Of a stretch of 64,000 nt of DNA, positions 36,500 to 46,500 are shown one piece after another. Both the position numbers and the translations under genes were made by a program. Every line of letters begins with the position of its first letter. Position 1 is the first letter of the stretch. Source of the stretch: Laspinema palackyanum D2a (GTDB taxonomy: Bacteria; Cyanobacteriota; Cyanobacteriia; Cyanobacteriales; Laspinemataceae); assembly GCA_025370845.1 (NCBI GenBank), contig JAMXFF010000003.1, positions 184,028-248,027 on the forward strand. Direction: 5' to 3'. A model generated the notes under the pieces. That model did not search any database. It had not been told where the DNA came from and saw only the letters and a program-made list of their open reading frames with translations.

Positions 36500-39082
36500 T
36501 TAATAATGTTGTTGCGGTCTTGCTAAATTCTTAAACTTAGTAAACTGGGGGTCAAACAGCAACTTAATTGTCCCAGTTGGTCCATTCCGATGCTTGGTAA
36601 TAATTACCTCCGCAATTCCCCGGTCTGGAGTATCTGGATTATAATACTCTTCCCGATAGAGCATGACAACAATATCCGAGTCTTGTTCAATCGAACCCGA
36701 TTCACGTAAATCCGACATCATCGGACGTTTATTCGTTCGTGCTTCTACCCCGCGACTCAGTTGGGATAACGTAATAATGGGAACATTTAATTCCCGCGCT
36801 AATTGTTTCAATCCTCGGGTAATTCTTGATAACTCTTGCACCCGATTATCAGGGGTACTGCCTTCCATTAACTGCAAATAATCCAACAGAATCAATCCCA
36901 TTTGTCCCCCCTGTTCTGCTTGCAGTCGCCGACATTTGGACCGAATATCGGTAATCGTAATATTGGGGGTATCATCAATAAACAGGGGTAACTCCGAAAG
37001 ATTCCCGATCGCAATACTTAAGGCTTCCCATTCATTCTGAGCAATCCGTCCCGATCGCAGTCGATTACTCTCAATCCCCGCTTCCCCAGACAGCATCCGT
37101 TGCACCAGTTGTTCCTTGGACATTTCTAGGCTAAATACCGCCACGGGTAATTTATGGAATTCGGCAATATTTCGCCCGAGGTTTAAGGCAAAACTGGTAT
37201 TATGAACGCAAATATCATTAGCCACAAAATTATGGGTTTCCGGAATACTCAGGTCATAAACCTGCTGTTCTCCCATGAATTCAATCGCCACAATTTCATC
37301 CCAATACACCTCACTGGTAGCCAATTGCTGAAGCGGCAGATGTTCTAAAGCAGTGGCTAAAGTCCAGAGTCGTTCCCGAGACAGGGCGCGTTTGCCGACA
37401 TGGATATTACTATAGCCTTGAATGCCAGCGCGTTGGGCTAAAACCGTCCAAGGTTCATCCTCCTTCACCGCCGCCAATTGTTCCCAAATTTCCACAGGAA
37501 TTAAGTCGCGGTTGGCGTGCGATTTCCGAGTCATTAAAACTTCGGTAACCTTGGCGATCGCCGCTTCTTTGCCAAAGATGCCAATTTCCGCAATAAAGGT
37601 TTTAATCGATTCCGATTCCGTAATATCCAGTTGCCAAGCGGGATAACGGCTATTATTATAGCTCACCGACCGCGATTTTAGAGCAGCAATAATCCCGAAC
37701 CGGAGTAACAAATGCTGCACTTGTCGCGCCAGTTTTTCGCTAACCGTAGCAAAGCCTAACTGAGGTTGTCCACTGGCAAGAACCGACGCCCATCCATCGG
37801 TAGCAAACAGGCGATTGAGGAACAAAGCAATCTGCGATCGGGTTAACTTAAAGACAATCGGCGGAATAGCTTTCTCATCCGCCTTTTTCCCCCATAGTTC
37901 TAATTCCTGCAACCACAACTTTAGAGGGTTTTCAGACTTCTCGTTACTCCCATCGGGGGTATTTACAAACCCCACATTCCCAAACCCGGTAACCGCTTCT
38001 TCAAAGTCATTCACAATAGCCGGATTACTATTCATAAGCCAGGGCTGGTCCCCGGTCAAACAACCATCCCCAATCAGATATCCCAACAGTTTGACTTGAT
38101 ATTCCGGCAGGATTTCCGTCCCAAAGACTTCTAATTTCCGAGGGACAGCAATGTTATCGCCCACTTTGAGTTCCGAAAGTCTTCGCCACCCTTTTAGGGT
38201 CAAATAAGGATGGGTGAGGGTAGTTTCAATGTACCGTCCCAAACGAGTTTTGACCCGAAAGACGGGTTTGATACCATCATCGACAAAAGCAGACGGTTGA
38301 GTAAAGGTAAATTTCCAATTATCCGCTAAGGTTAAGAGTTCAGCCTGACGACGATTAAATATCTCTTCAATGGTGGTGACACTACCATCCCTTAAAATGA
38401 GTTCAGAAAAACGCCCTAAGCATTTCCCCATCGCCGGTCTCCCAGCTATAATAATTAAATCAGACCGCTGCAATCCTCCGGTCATTGCATCTAAGTCATA
38501 AAACCCACAAGTTAACCCCGGTAACGCTAACCCTTGTTGATGGATTTCGATATTTTCAAAGGTATGAATCAGGGTTTCTGAAATCGAAACTAAACCCTGT
38601 TGAGGACGGTCCTGGGTGAGGCTAAAAATGGTCTGTTCCGCTTTGTCCAGGAGGATGGCTAATTCCGTGGTGGTATCAAATCCTAACTCAGCGACTTTAT
38701 GTCCACCTTGAATTAATTTGCGGCGCATATATTTATCGACCACCAGTTCGGCATATTGGTCGATATTGACTGCCGAAACTGTGCGTTCTACGAGTTGGGC
38801 CAGTTTGCTTTGTCCGCCGACTTGTTCGAGGAGTTTATGGTCGGCTAACCAACTGGTGACCGTCATTAAATCTGTGGCTTTGCCTTGGAAATGGAGAGCA
38901 ATGGCCGCTTTATAAATCTGTTGATGGGCGGTGATAGAAAATCCATCAGGAGGCAGACGGTCTAGGACTCGGGTGATGGCCTCCGGGTCGAGGAGAATTC
39001 CGCCTAAAATACTTTCTTCCGCATCGATATTTTGCGGGGGGAGGCGATCGCTATAGCCTTGGAAGTTTAAGGGTTCAGCCAC
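36500..39082 (-). CDS. dnaB: Replicative DNA helicase DnaB interrupted by an intein
   Basis: 860-residue precursor. After splicing the mature helicase would have 452 residues, the normal size. N-terminal domain with LPPQNIDAEESILGGIL, linker, then the RecA-like domain whose Walker A reads GRPAMGK (214-220), continuing with TSFALNLGRN after the intein. Walker B LILLDYLQLM, ELSRITRGLKQLARELNVPI and the RESGSIEQDSDIVVMLYREEYY segment are intact. The insertion lies exactly between Lys and Thr of the P-loop, so an unspliced protein cannot bind ATP. rplI lies 142 bases upstream on the same strand, the usual rplI-dnaB neighbourhood. Confidence 0.97.
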   Translation of the reverse strand: MAEPLNFQGYSDRLPPQNIDAEESILGGILLDPEAITRVLDRLPPDGFSITAHQQIYKAAIALHFQGKATDLMTVTSWLADHKLLEQVGGQSKLAQLVERTVSAVNIDQYAELVVDKYMRRKLIQGGHKVAELGFDTTTELAILLDKAEQTIFSLTQDRPQQGLVSISETLIHTFENIEIHQQGLALPGLTCGFYDLDAMTGGLQRSDLIIIAGRPAMGKCLGRFSELILRDGSVTTIEEIFNRRQAELLTLADNWKFTFTQPSAFVDDGIKPVFRVKTRLGRYIETTLTHPYLTLKGWRRLSELKVGDNIAVPRKLEVFGTEILPEYQVKLLGYLIGDGCLTGDQPWLMNSNPAIVNDFEEAVTGFGNVGFVNTPDGSNEKSENPLKLWLQELELWGKKADEKAIPPIVFKLTRSQIALFLNRLFATDGWASVLASGQPQLGFATVSEKLARQVQHLLLRFGIIAALKSRSVSYNNSRYPAWQLDITESESIKTFIAEIGIFGKEAAIAKVTEVLMTRKSHANRDLIPVEIWEQLAAVKEDEPWTVLAQRAGIQGYSNIHVGKRALSRERLWTLATALEHLPLQQLATSEVYWDEIVAIEFMGEQQVYDLSIPETHNFVANDICVHNTSFALNLGRNIAEFHKLPVAVFSLEMSKEQLVQRMLSGEAGIESNRLRSGRIAQNEWEALSIAIGNLSELPLFIDDTPNITITDIRSKCRRLQAEQGGQMGLILLDYLQLMEGSTPDNRVQELSRITRGLKQLARELNVPIITLSQLSRGVEARTNKRPMMSDLRESGSIEQDSDIVVMLYREEYYNPDTPDRGIAEVIITKHRNGPTGTIKLLFDPQFTKFKNLARPQQHY
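37199..38422 (-). other. DnaB intein with LAGLIDADG homing endonuclease
   Basis: 408 residues (221-628 of the precursor). Block A begins with C221 (CLGRFSELILRDGS). Block B has TLTH at 288-291 before PYLTLKGWRRLSELKVGD. The endonuclease has two LAGLIDADG-type helices, LLGYLIGDG (332-340) and FLNRLFATDG (421-430). The C-terminal block is VYDLSIPETHNFVANDICVHN, ending with H627-N628, and the +1 extein residue is Thr. All residues needed for class 1 splicing are present and the frame is open, so it is predicted active. Confidence 0.96.
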
Positions 39083-39224
39083 GGTTTGTACTCAGCTTTC
39101 GTCTGGATGCACCGGACGCGATTTATTCGGATTAGAAATAAATCGCGTCTTTTCTATTGTACAAATCTCGGGACCATTTTGACCCAGGCATGACAGAAAT
39201 TCCGCCTGGGAAAGTCGCCGTTTT

Positions 39225-39683
39225 TTAACCCGCAACCACTTGAATTTCGACTTCAGCGGTAACCTCGGGGTGTAACTTGATTTGTGCTTTATAGAACCCA
39301 GTCTTGCTAATAGCAGGCAGGGTAATCCCACGGCGATCGATTTCTTCGTTGGTAGCCGCTTGGATGACTTCCGCCACTTCGCGATCGGTAACGGTCCCGA
39401 AAATCGCATCCCCTTCCCCAACAGATTTGGAGATGGTAAAGCGTCCAATGGTTTCCAGGGCCGTTTTGCGGGATTGTGCCTGTTGTTTTTCTTCCAGCAG
39501 ACGTTGCCGTTCTAATTCTCTGCGGCGTTCCACTTGACGGAGAATCCCTGGGGTGGTACGAACGGCAAAGCCTTGGGGTAGCAGGTAGTTCCGGGCATAA
39601 CCGGGGGCCACTTCTACGAGATCGCCGGATCTACCCAGCTTTTTAACATCTTGACTTAATACGACTTGGACTCTTTTGCTCAT
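39225..39683 (-). CDS. rplI: 50S ribosomal protein L9
   Basis: 152 residues. N-terminal rRNA-binding domain [32 protein letters not shown], the long connecting helix ([17 protein letters not shown]) and a C-terminal domain ([14 protein letters not shown]...[11 protein letters not shown]). Complete and of family length. It precedes dnaB on the same strand. Confidence 0.98.
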   Translation of the reverse strand: MSKRVQVVLSQDVKKLGRSGDLVEVAPGYARNYLLPQGFAVRTTPGILRQVERRRELERQRLLEEKQQAQSRKTALETIGRFTISKSVGEGDAIFGTVTDREVAEVIQAATNEEIDRRGITLPAISKTGFYKAQIKLHPEVTAEVEIQVVAG

Positions 39684-39767
39684 AATGGTTCCTGTTCAGT
39701 CAGAACTCTCTATTTTACGCTTCCCGGGGACAGATGGCAATAGGGAGGGGGTATGATTTAGGGAGTT

Positions 39768-39797
39768 TAACCACTGATTTCACGGATTTTCACGGAG
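39768..39797. repeat. Interspersed ACAGATTTTCACAGAT-type repeat, copy 2
   Basis: TTAACCACTGATTTCACGGA followed by TTTTCACGGA, related to the copy after groEL (6194-6224) with a few substitutions. It lies in the region upstream of rplI. Confidence 0.6.
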
Positions 39798-40132
39798 GGG
39801 GTGCGATTTGGGGGTGGGGAGAACTGGCGTCTGTTGGGGTTGAGTTTTGCTAAAACTTGAGGGGTCTGTACTTTAGGGGTGGAAAGAGGTTATTTAGGGT
39901 GAGTACAACAGATTGAGTGGGTTTGGATGCGGGAATTTTGAGGGGTATATAAATTTATACATACCATCTTGACAATTGGCGTTTATTTCAGCCCGATAGG
40001 ATGAAAATTGTTGGTCCTGACTCCGTTTATTCGGGGAGTGATTGATTGAAAATTTAACCAATTTTGCGATAGTTAGGTTGAGTTACTTAGTTTTTTGAGT
40101 CGGGAACTGGGCGCGATCGCACCCAATGAGCC

Positions 40133-40279
40133 ATGCTGTTAACCCCACCCTACAAAAGCAAAGGCGAAACTCAGCAACAACGCCAACATAAACGGATGGG
40201 ACCGATCGCCCCAAAAGGCCCGCCTAATCAGGTCAAACCCCCCAGGGTGGCTCATTTACAGTCTCAAACACTTCAATAG
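40133..40279 (+). CDS. Possible 48-residue basic small protein
   Basis: ATG to TAG open frame of 48 codons, product rich in Gln, Lys and Pro (MLLTPPYKSKGETQQQRQ and so on, predicted pI high). It ends 13 bases before the GTG of the permease-kinase fusion, so it could be a leader or a co-transcribed small protein. No family recognised and no strong ribosome site. Confidence 0.25.
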   Translation: MLLTPPYKSKGETQQQRQHKRMGPIAPKGPPNQVKPPRVAHLQSQTLQ

Positions 40280-40292
40280 GGGATTTGATACC

Positions 40293-43271
40293 GTGAAAAG
40301 ACACAGCGCGATCGCCTATCGTGATCCTATACTTATCAAAATTGGTACTTTTCACATGGAAACCCAAACATTGCCATTGGTTCGACTCAAACGCAGCTTA
40401 AGTTTTCTGGAGACTTGGGGTTTTGGCTTAAGCGGACTCTTATTATGGCTGGGACCCGCACCGGCGATGAATGCCGCTTTGGGAGTGCAAGCCATTTTTG
40501 TCTGGATTCCTGCCGCAATTATTGGCATCTTACTCAACCTCCAAGTCCAACATTTGGGGATGGGTTGGCCCGATATGTCCGGTGGAACCCCCAATTATGC
40601 AGCCAGACTACTGGCCAAATATCCGATCGCAGCCCGTTATGGGGCAGTCGGTTATTGGCTGGGATGGGTTTCCGTACCGCCCATGAATGCCATCATCCTC
40701 TCGGACTTAGTGCTTGCCAATTTAAACCCGGTGGGTATTTCCTTGCCCGAAAATCTCTTGCGGCTCGGATTTACCGTCATCCCCTATATTGTCGCATTTA
40801 GTGGCACCCGAACCTTAGGCATCTTGCACCTGTGTTTCATCATCCCGGCAGTCGGGTTTTTGCTCACCTTTGGCTTGCAAGGCTTGGGTTGGCTCACCTT
40901 TGCGCCAGCCAGTCCCGGCATTTTACCCAGGGATTGGGGTCAGTTTAACCTGATCGAATGGGCGAAGTGGTTTTTTGTCGCCGTTTATGCCGCCTATGGC
41001 TGTGAAACCGCCTCTTCTTTTGTCGCCGATAGTCGGCAGCCGAGAAGCACCCTGAAAACCTTATCTTTTGCTGCGGTTTTGTTACCGATTGTCTATGTGG
41101 GTGGCTCATGGATTTTGATGCGTTTAGCAAGTGACCCCGGTTTAGGGAATAATACATTTTTGCATTTAGTCGCAGGGGCGCACCCCTTTTGGGGATCAGC
41201 AGCTTCCACCTTGGTGACGTTCCTACTCTCCGCCGGATGTTTACTCAGTTCAACCACTGCCATTTCTAACTCCCCCCGGGTTTTGTATCAGTTAGCCTTG
41301 GACGGGTATATGGCCCCGGTATTTGGGGTGGTGTCATCTCGGGGGGTGTTTGGACCGGGATTATTGTTCACTTTTATCTTAAGTTTGATTTGCCTGCTGG
41401 GAGGGGATATCTCTCATGTGGTGATGGTGACGGGTACAGGGTATCTCTCGTCGATGATGGCGGTGCATTTGAGTTTATGGCTCAACCGCGATCGCCCGGA
41501 GGTCAAATGGCCCCGGTTGTCTTTGCTTTTCCTAATTGTTGAAAGTTTCGTGATGGTAGTCGGCGGGCTCGCCTGGGGGTGGAACCATTGGCTGATGGGA
41601 TTGTTACTGGCTCCCACGATTCTCGTGGTTGATGGGCTGATTCGACGCCGTTCTGTTCCCTTATTTCGGGTGGAGTGGTGGTTGGCACTCTATCGTCGTC
41701 GCCGTTCAGGAAAGTTCCAAGATTTTGATGTTTTACAAGTCGGTGTTTTACTCTTTTTAATCTGTGGGGCGTTAACCGTTGGCTGGGTGGTCCGAACCGT
41801 GATAGAGGGGAGTGGTTTAGCCGTCGCCAGTGAGCTGTATGTGTTGTTGTTACTCAGTATTGCATTGGTTGGGGTGGCGATCGCCTGTTGGACCACTTTG
41901 CCGCAAATTGCCTCAATTGTGGAAGCCCAAGAAGCCACGGAACACTTATTTAACGTTGCCCTCGATCCGATTATGGTGATTGATGAGCACGGGGCGATCG
42001 CCCGGGCAAATCCTGCCGCTTGTACCCTATTTGGGGTCTCGGCTCAAGCTTTAGCCGGGGTGAAAATGGCCCAACTCTTGCCCGGACTCAGGGACGCTCC
42101 CCAGTTTTGGCATCCCCGTTGTGAGCAGATTGTCAACCCCAGGGCGATCGCCTTTGCACAGGAGCAATTTTCAGCCGAATCATTCGCTCAAAAAACTGTG
42201 GAAGTCTCCCTTTCTTCTCGGACTAATTGGGATCAAATCGAGTATGTCGTGATTTTACGAGATATCACCCCGCGTAAACAGGCCGAAGCAGAATTAAAAG
42301 CCGCATTTACCCGACAAGAAGAACTCACTGCCACGGCTACTCGGCAAGCACAGGAACTGGAAACCGCTTTATTTGAACTCAAACAAACCCAATCCCAACT
42401 GATTCAAACTGAAAAAATGTCTAGTCTGGGGCAATTGGTGGCTGGGGTAGCTCATGAAATTAATAATCCGGTCAACTTTATCTATGGCAATTTAACCTAT
42501 ATTAACGAATATGCCACGGATCTATTGGCATTAATTCGTCTTTATCAAGCCTCGTATCCTGAGTCAAATTCCGAGGTTGAGGAATTTAGTGAACAGATGG
42601 ACCTCACTTTTTTGGCGGAAGATTTGCCCAAGATGATTGCTTCGATGAAACTCGGGGCTGAACGGATTAGGCAGATTGTTTTAACCTTGAGAAATTTCTC
42701 TCGGATTGATGAATCAGACATGAAAGCGGTTAACATTCATGAGGGGATTGAGAGTACCTTATTAATTTTGCAAAACCGACTCAAGCCTAAAGCCCAATGT
42801 CCGCGCATTGAAATTATCCAAGAGTATAGTGAGTTACCGGAAGTTGAATGTTTCGCCAGTCAGCTAAATCAGGTGTTCATGAATATTATCAGTAATGCGA
42901 TCGATGCGCTCCATGAGGGCTTCCAAGGCGCTACAATGACCCCTGATGGGGGAGATGTCCCGGGCCCGAGGATTACCATTCGCACCGCTGCCTTAGATTC
43001 GCACTGGGTGAGAATTACGATCGCCGATAATGGACCGGGAATCCCCGAAAGCATCCGCCACCGACTGTTTGATCCCTTTTTTACCACCAAAGGTGTTGGA
43101 GAAGGAACGGGTTTAGGATTGTCGATTTGTTATCAAATTGTGATGGAAAAACACGGGGGGCGGTTGTATTGTTCTTCGGAACTGGGAGAAGGGGCACAAT
43201 TTATCATTGAAATCCCGGTCAGAACTGTCAGAAAACTGGCCCAACCGGAAGTGGGCAGCGCCAGCCATTAA
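40293..43271 (+). CDS. APC-family permease fused to a PAS-histidine kinase
   Basis: 992 residues. Residues about 35-480 form an amino acid-polyamine-organocation (APC) permease-like unit: WGFGLSGLLLWLGPAPAMNA on TM1, about 12 hydrophobic segments, YAAYGCETASSFVADSRQPRSTL and SSTTAISNSPRVLYQLALDG. Two further TM helices follow (about 485-505 and 515-540), then PAS (about 550-665), a coiled coil with TQSQLIQTEKMSSLGQL, and a transmitter with H721 in GVAHEINNPVNFI, N box NIISNAIDAL, G1 DNGPGI and G2 GTGLGLSI. The design recalls CbrA-type kinases, where a transporter domain senses its substrate. Substrate unknown. The start is GTG 40293 (AGGGG upstream); ATG 40356 is the alternative. Confidence 0.9.
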   Translation: MKRHSAIAYRDPILIKIGTFHMETQTLPLVRLKRSLSFLETWGFGLSGLLLWLGPAPAMNAALGVQAIFVWIPAAIIGILLNLQVQHLGMGWPDMSGGTPNYAARLLAKYPIAARYGAVGYWLGWVSVPPMNAIILSDLVLANLNPVGISLPENLLRLGFTVIPYIVAFSGTRTLGILHLCFIIPAVGFLLTFGLQGLGWLTFAPASPGILPRDWGQFNLIEWAKWFFVAVYAAYGCETASSFVADSRQPRSTLKTLSFAAVLLPIVYVGGSWILMRLASDPGLGNNTFLHLVAGAHPFWGSAASTLVTFLLSAGCLLSSTTAISNSPRVLYQLALDGYMAPVFGVVSSRGVFGPGLLFTFILSLICLLGGDISHVVMVTGTGYLSSMMAVHLSLWLNRDRPEVKWPRLSLLFLIVESFVMVVGGLAWGWNHWLMGLLLAPTILVVDGLIRRRSVPLFRVEWWLALYRRRRSGKFQDFDVLQVGVLLFLICGALTVGWVVRTVIEGSGLAVASELYVLLLLSIALVGVAIACWTTLPQIASIVEAQEATEHLFNVALDPIMVIDEHGAIARANPAACTLFGVSAQALAGVKMAQLLPGLRDAPQFWHPRCEQIVNPRAIAFAQEQFSAESFAQKTVEVSLSSRTNWDQIEYVVILRDITPRKQAEAELKAAFTRQEELTATATRQAQELETALFELKQTQSQLIQTEKMSSLGQLVAGVAHEINNPVNFIYGNLTYINEYATDLLALIRLYQASYPESNSEVEEFSEQMDLTFLAEDLPKMIASMKLGAERIRQIVLTLRNFSRIDESDMKAVNIHEGIESTLLILQNRLKPKAQCPRIEIIQEYSELPEVECFASQLNQVFMNIISNAIDALHEGFQGATMTPDGGDVPGPRITIRTAALDSHWVRITIADNGPGIPESIRHRLFDPFFTTKGVGEGTGLGLSICYQIVMEKHGGRLYCSSELGEGAQFIIEIPVRTVRKLAQPEVGSASH

Positions 43272-43282
43272 AGCCACAACGG

Positions 43283-43298
43283 GCACCCTTCAGGGTGC
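43283..43298. repeat. GCACCCTTCAGGGTGC palindrome
   Basis: A 7-bp stem with a two-base loop, 12 bases after the stop of the permease-kinase gene. It is followed closely by the larger hairpin at 43305-43345. Confidence 0.6.
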
Positions 43299-43304
43299 TA
43301 TTAA

Positions 43305-43345
43305 GTATTAAGGAATGTGAGCATCTTGCTCACACTCCTTAATAC
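43305..43345. terminator. Hairpin between convergent kinase genes (possible bidirectional terminator)
   Basis: An 18-bp stem with one mismatch (GTATTAAGGAATGTGAGC against GCTCACACTCCTTAATAC) and a five-base loop. It lies between the convergent ends of two giant kinase genes. No long T-run follows, so termination is plausible but not certain. Confidence 0.5.
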
Positions 43346-43533
43346 TATACCTCATAACTGTGGGGACCGCTCTAATAAATGTTGAGGGGGTTAAACTTCC
43401 TCTTTCATCCTAGCTCATCGATAGTCATACACTTAACCCCACAGCTCACAGCAGCCCAGTTTTTGTGTGAAATCTCCCTGAACCCACCACTCAACTGCTC
43501 CAATCACCCATCAACCCCAAAATCCCTCCCCTC

Positions 43534-46500
43534 CTAAGACACCGGCAGCCGAATCACCAGATCCGTCCCCACTCCAAATTGCGACTGACAGGTGAGAGAA
43601 CCGCCATGACGGGAGATAATCGCATAACTCACCGATAGCCCTAACCCTGTTCCCTGTCCCACGGATTTTGTCGTGAAAAAGGGCTCAAAAATATGCTCTT
43701 TAATCCCCTCCGCAATCCCATTGCCATTATCGGAAATGGTCACCTCAATAGCATCAGAATCCAAGGACTTAGTTTCAATCCGAATCGTCGGTTGAACCCC
43801 CGCTTTTTGGAAATTCTGCAAGGCATCAATGGCATTACTTAACAGACTTAAAAAGACTTGATTAATTTGACTGGCATAACAGGACAGACCCGGAAGGGTT
43901 CCATACTCCTTCACGATCTGAATTGGAGGAGTGTTGGCGTTTCCCGCTAACCGCCCTTGTAAAATCATCAGGGTGCTTTCTAGTCCTTCATGTAAATCCA
44001 CGGTTTTGATATCCGACTCATCCAGGCGGGAGAAGTTACGAAGACTGAGGATAATGGTTTTAATGCGCTCACTCCCCGCTTGCATGGACTTAAATAAATT
44101 CTGATAGTCTTGGGAGATAAAACTCAACTCAATCTCATCCCGGAGCTCTTGCACCCCGGTATTCTCTTGAGGATATTCCTGTTGATAACAGTCAATCAGG
44201 CGCAATAAATCCGTGACATATTGCGCCGCATGGATCAGATTACCATGAATAAAGTTGATGGGATTGTTGATTTCATGGGCAATGCCCCCGACTAATTGAC
44301 CCAAGGCGGACATTTTTTCACTTTGAATCAGTTGGGATTGGGTTTGTTGCAAGTGGGTGAGAGTGGCTTCTAAATCAAGGGCTTTTTGACGGAGGGCTTG
44401 GGTTTTGCGTTCCACTTCTGCTTCTAAGGTATGGGAATAGTCGGCAACTTGTTGATAGAGGCGAGCATTTTGGATGGAGATAGCTGCTTGAGCTGCTAAA
44501 ATCTGTAAGGTTTCGACGCGATCGCCCGTAAATGCGCCAATCGTCTGCTGATTCTCCAAATACAGCACCCCCATCAGGGTTCCCTGTTGCAAGATAGGAA
44601 TTCCCAGTAAACTCTTCGGTTGCTGTTCCCTCACATAGCGATCGCCCCTCAACCGGGGATGCACCACCGCATCAGCAATCACCATCGGTTTGAGACTGCG
44701 GCGAACAGTATGCACCAGGGTTTCAGCCATCTCAGAATAATGGGAGAGGGGAATCGATTCCACCTGGGGGGCCTCCTCCAGCGTGGCGATCGCCTCGATA
44801 AACCATTCGCCCCCCTGGGGCATCAACAGCAACCCCTTATCCGCCCCCGCATTCTTGAGAACAATCTCCAATAACCGAGCCAGAAGTGAGTTCAGATCCA
44901 TCTCACCGGACAGGGTTTGAGAGGCTTTCAAAACGCTGGCTAAGTCCAGACTCGCCGAGAGTGCGCTACTATCTGCACTGGAGGATTGACTCGTGGTGGT
45001 TTGAGTGAGGGTGAGAGACTGAGTTGCTGAAAAGGTATTATCCATCATCGACCCTAGCGATCGCTGAGGATTGAGAATCGGCGCGAGTAGGCGAGGATAA
45101 CGGCGTTCCAAATCCGCCACTTTAGTCTTGGCGCCCCAATAGATATAGCCATAATAGGCATCGGTGAGATATACTTGGGCGATTTTCTCTTTCCCCCAAT
45201 CCCGATAAAACTGGGCGGCGCGTTCATAGGCGAGGGCTTCCTCCTGGGGGTATTGGGCTGCCTTCGCCGAGGCGATCGCCCGATCATAAGCCTCCATCGC
45301 TGCTGTCATCTCCCCTAACACCCGATACCGTTCCGCTTCCACTAACTCGAACTTATGCTGAAAGTTCATCGGGGCAGATTCGGCCCATTGTTGCAATTTC
45401 TCCTGGTTTTCCTGAACTCTCTCTAAAATTCCCGGTTGCTGTTCTTGGGGCAGATGGCTATAGTCCGCTAACTGCACCAACGAATCATAGAAATAAAAGA
45501 CCGAACCGAAATAAAGCCCTGGAACCCCATTAATATAAGGTTTCCCTAAATCTGCCCATTCCCGTCCTTGCTCAATCTCACCGAACAGATAGCTGAGAAT
45601 CAGTTTGTGGAGATACACCTGATAAATCGCATAGCGATCGTCCGCCTGATAATGTAGCGGTAACGACTGCCGTTCATTATAGGCGGCTCCCACTAATTCC
45701 GTAGGCTGCTCCGGCGCGTCCAGGAGGTTCAAAACCGCCTGTCGATAAATCTCGTGATAGGTTAGGGTATTGCGTTGATTGATCTCCTTTAATGCCTGAC
45801 TATATTGAGTGAGCTTATCCCCTAATTTAATCAGATTTTTGCCACAAAAATACTCGTATTCATGATGATGTAAAATGCAATAGGCCGCATATTCAAAGTC
45901 CCCGTTTTCTAGCCCTGCCTGATACCCTTCTTGCAACGCCGGGAGACAGTCTCTCAAGGGCTGTTGCCAAGGGAGAATCATGCTGTAGACCTGATTTACA
46001 ATTCTGACTTTGAGGCTTTTGGCGTTGAATTTTTCCAGGAGTTCCATTGCCAGTTGTCCGAACTCAAGAGCCTGGGCCAACTGACCCATATCCGAGAGAA
46101 TCAACCCATAAAAACCATAAGCAACAGCAGACTCGAATGAATTGCCATACTTTAGAGATAAGCTGACTTGCTCACAAATCCCCAGGGGCAATAAACCGGG
46201 ATAGGCGACAAAGGTAATTGAAGTTAAGGTGATTAACATCCGCAGGGCGGCCAGTTTTTCGGGGTTCTCCATCTCGGGCAAATCGAGAAGCTGATGCACT
46301 GGGCGATGGGCAAGCTGAGTCTCAACCCGCTCCAGAGCGAGGGTTGTATCATCGGGGGTTGGGCTATCGGGTAAATGAATGCCAAGCTGGGCTAAAACGG
46401 ATTTCGCTAAGGCTAACGCCTCCGGTAAGCGGTTTTGAGCAATATAGGCTTGGATTTTGATGTCAAGGATGGGAATCTGATCTAAAAAGCATTGAGCATG

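Larger units (their letters stand above)
39684..40292. other. Intergenic region upstream of rplI and of the permease-kinase gene
   Basis: About 600 bases between divergent genes. It holds the repeat at 39768-39797, the palindrome TATAAATTTATA at 39948-39959, a TTGACA at about 39970 without a clear -10, and one possible small open frame at 40133-40279. Promoters for both flanking genes are expected here. Confidence 0.5.

Noticed and set aside
39092..39448. Minus-strand open frame overlapping rplI
   Set aside because: It overlaps rplI, a certain gene, in another frame, and has no domain.
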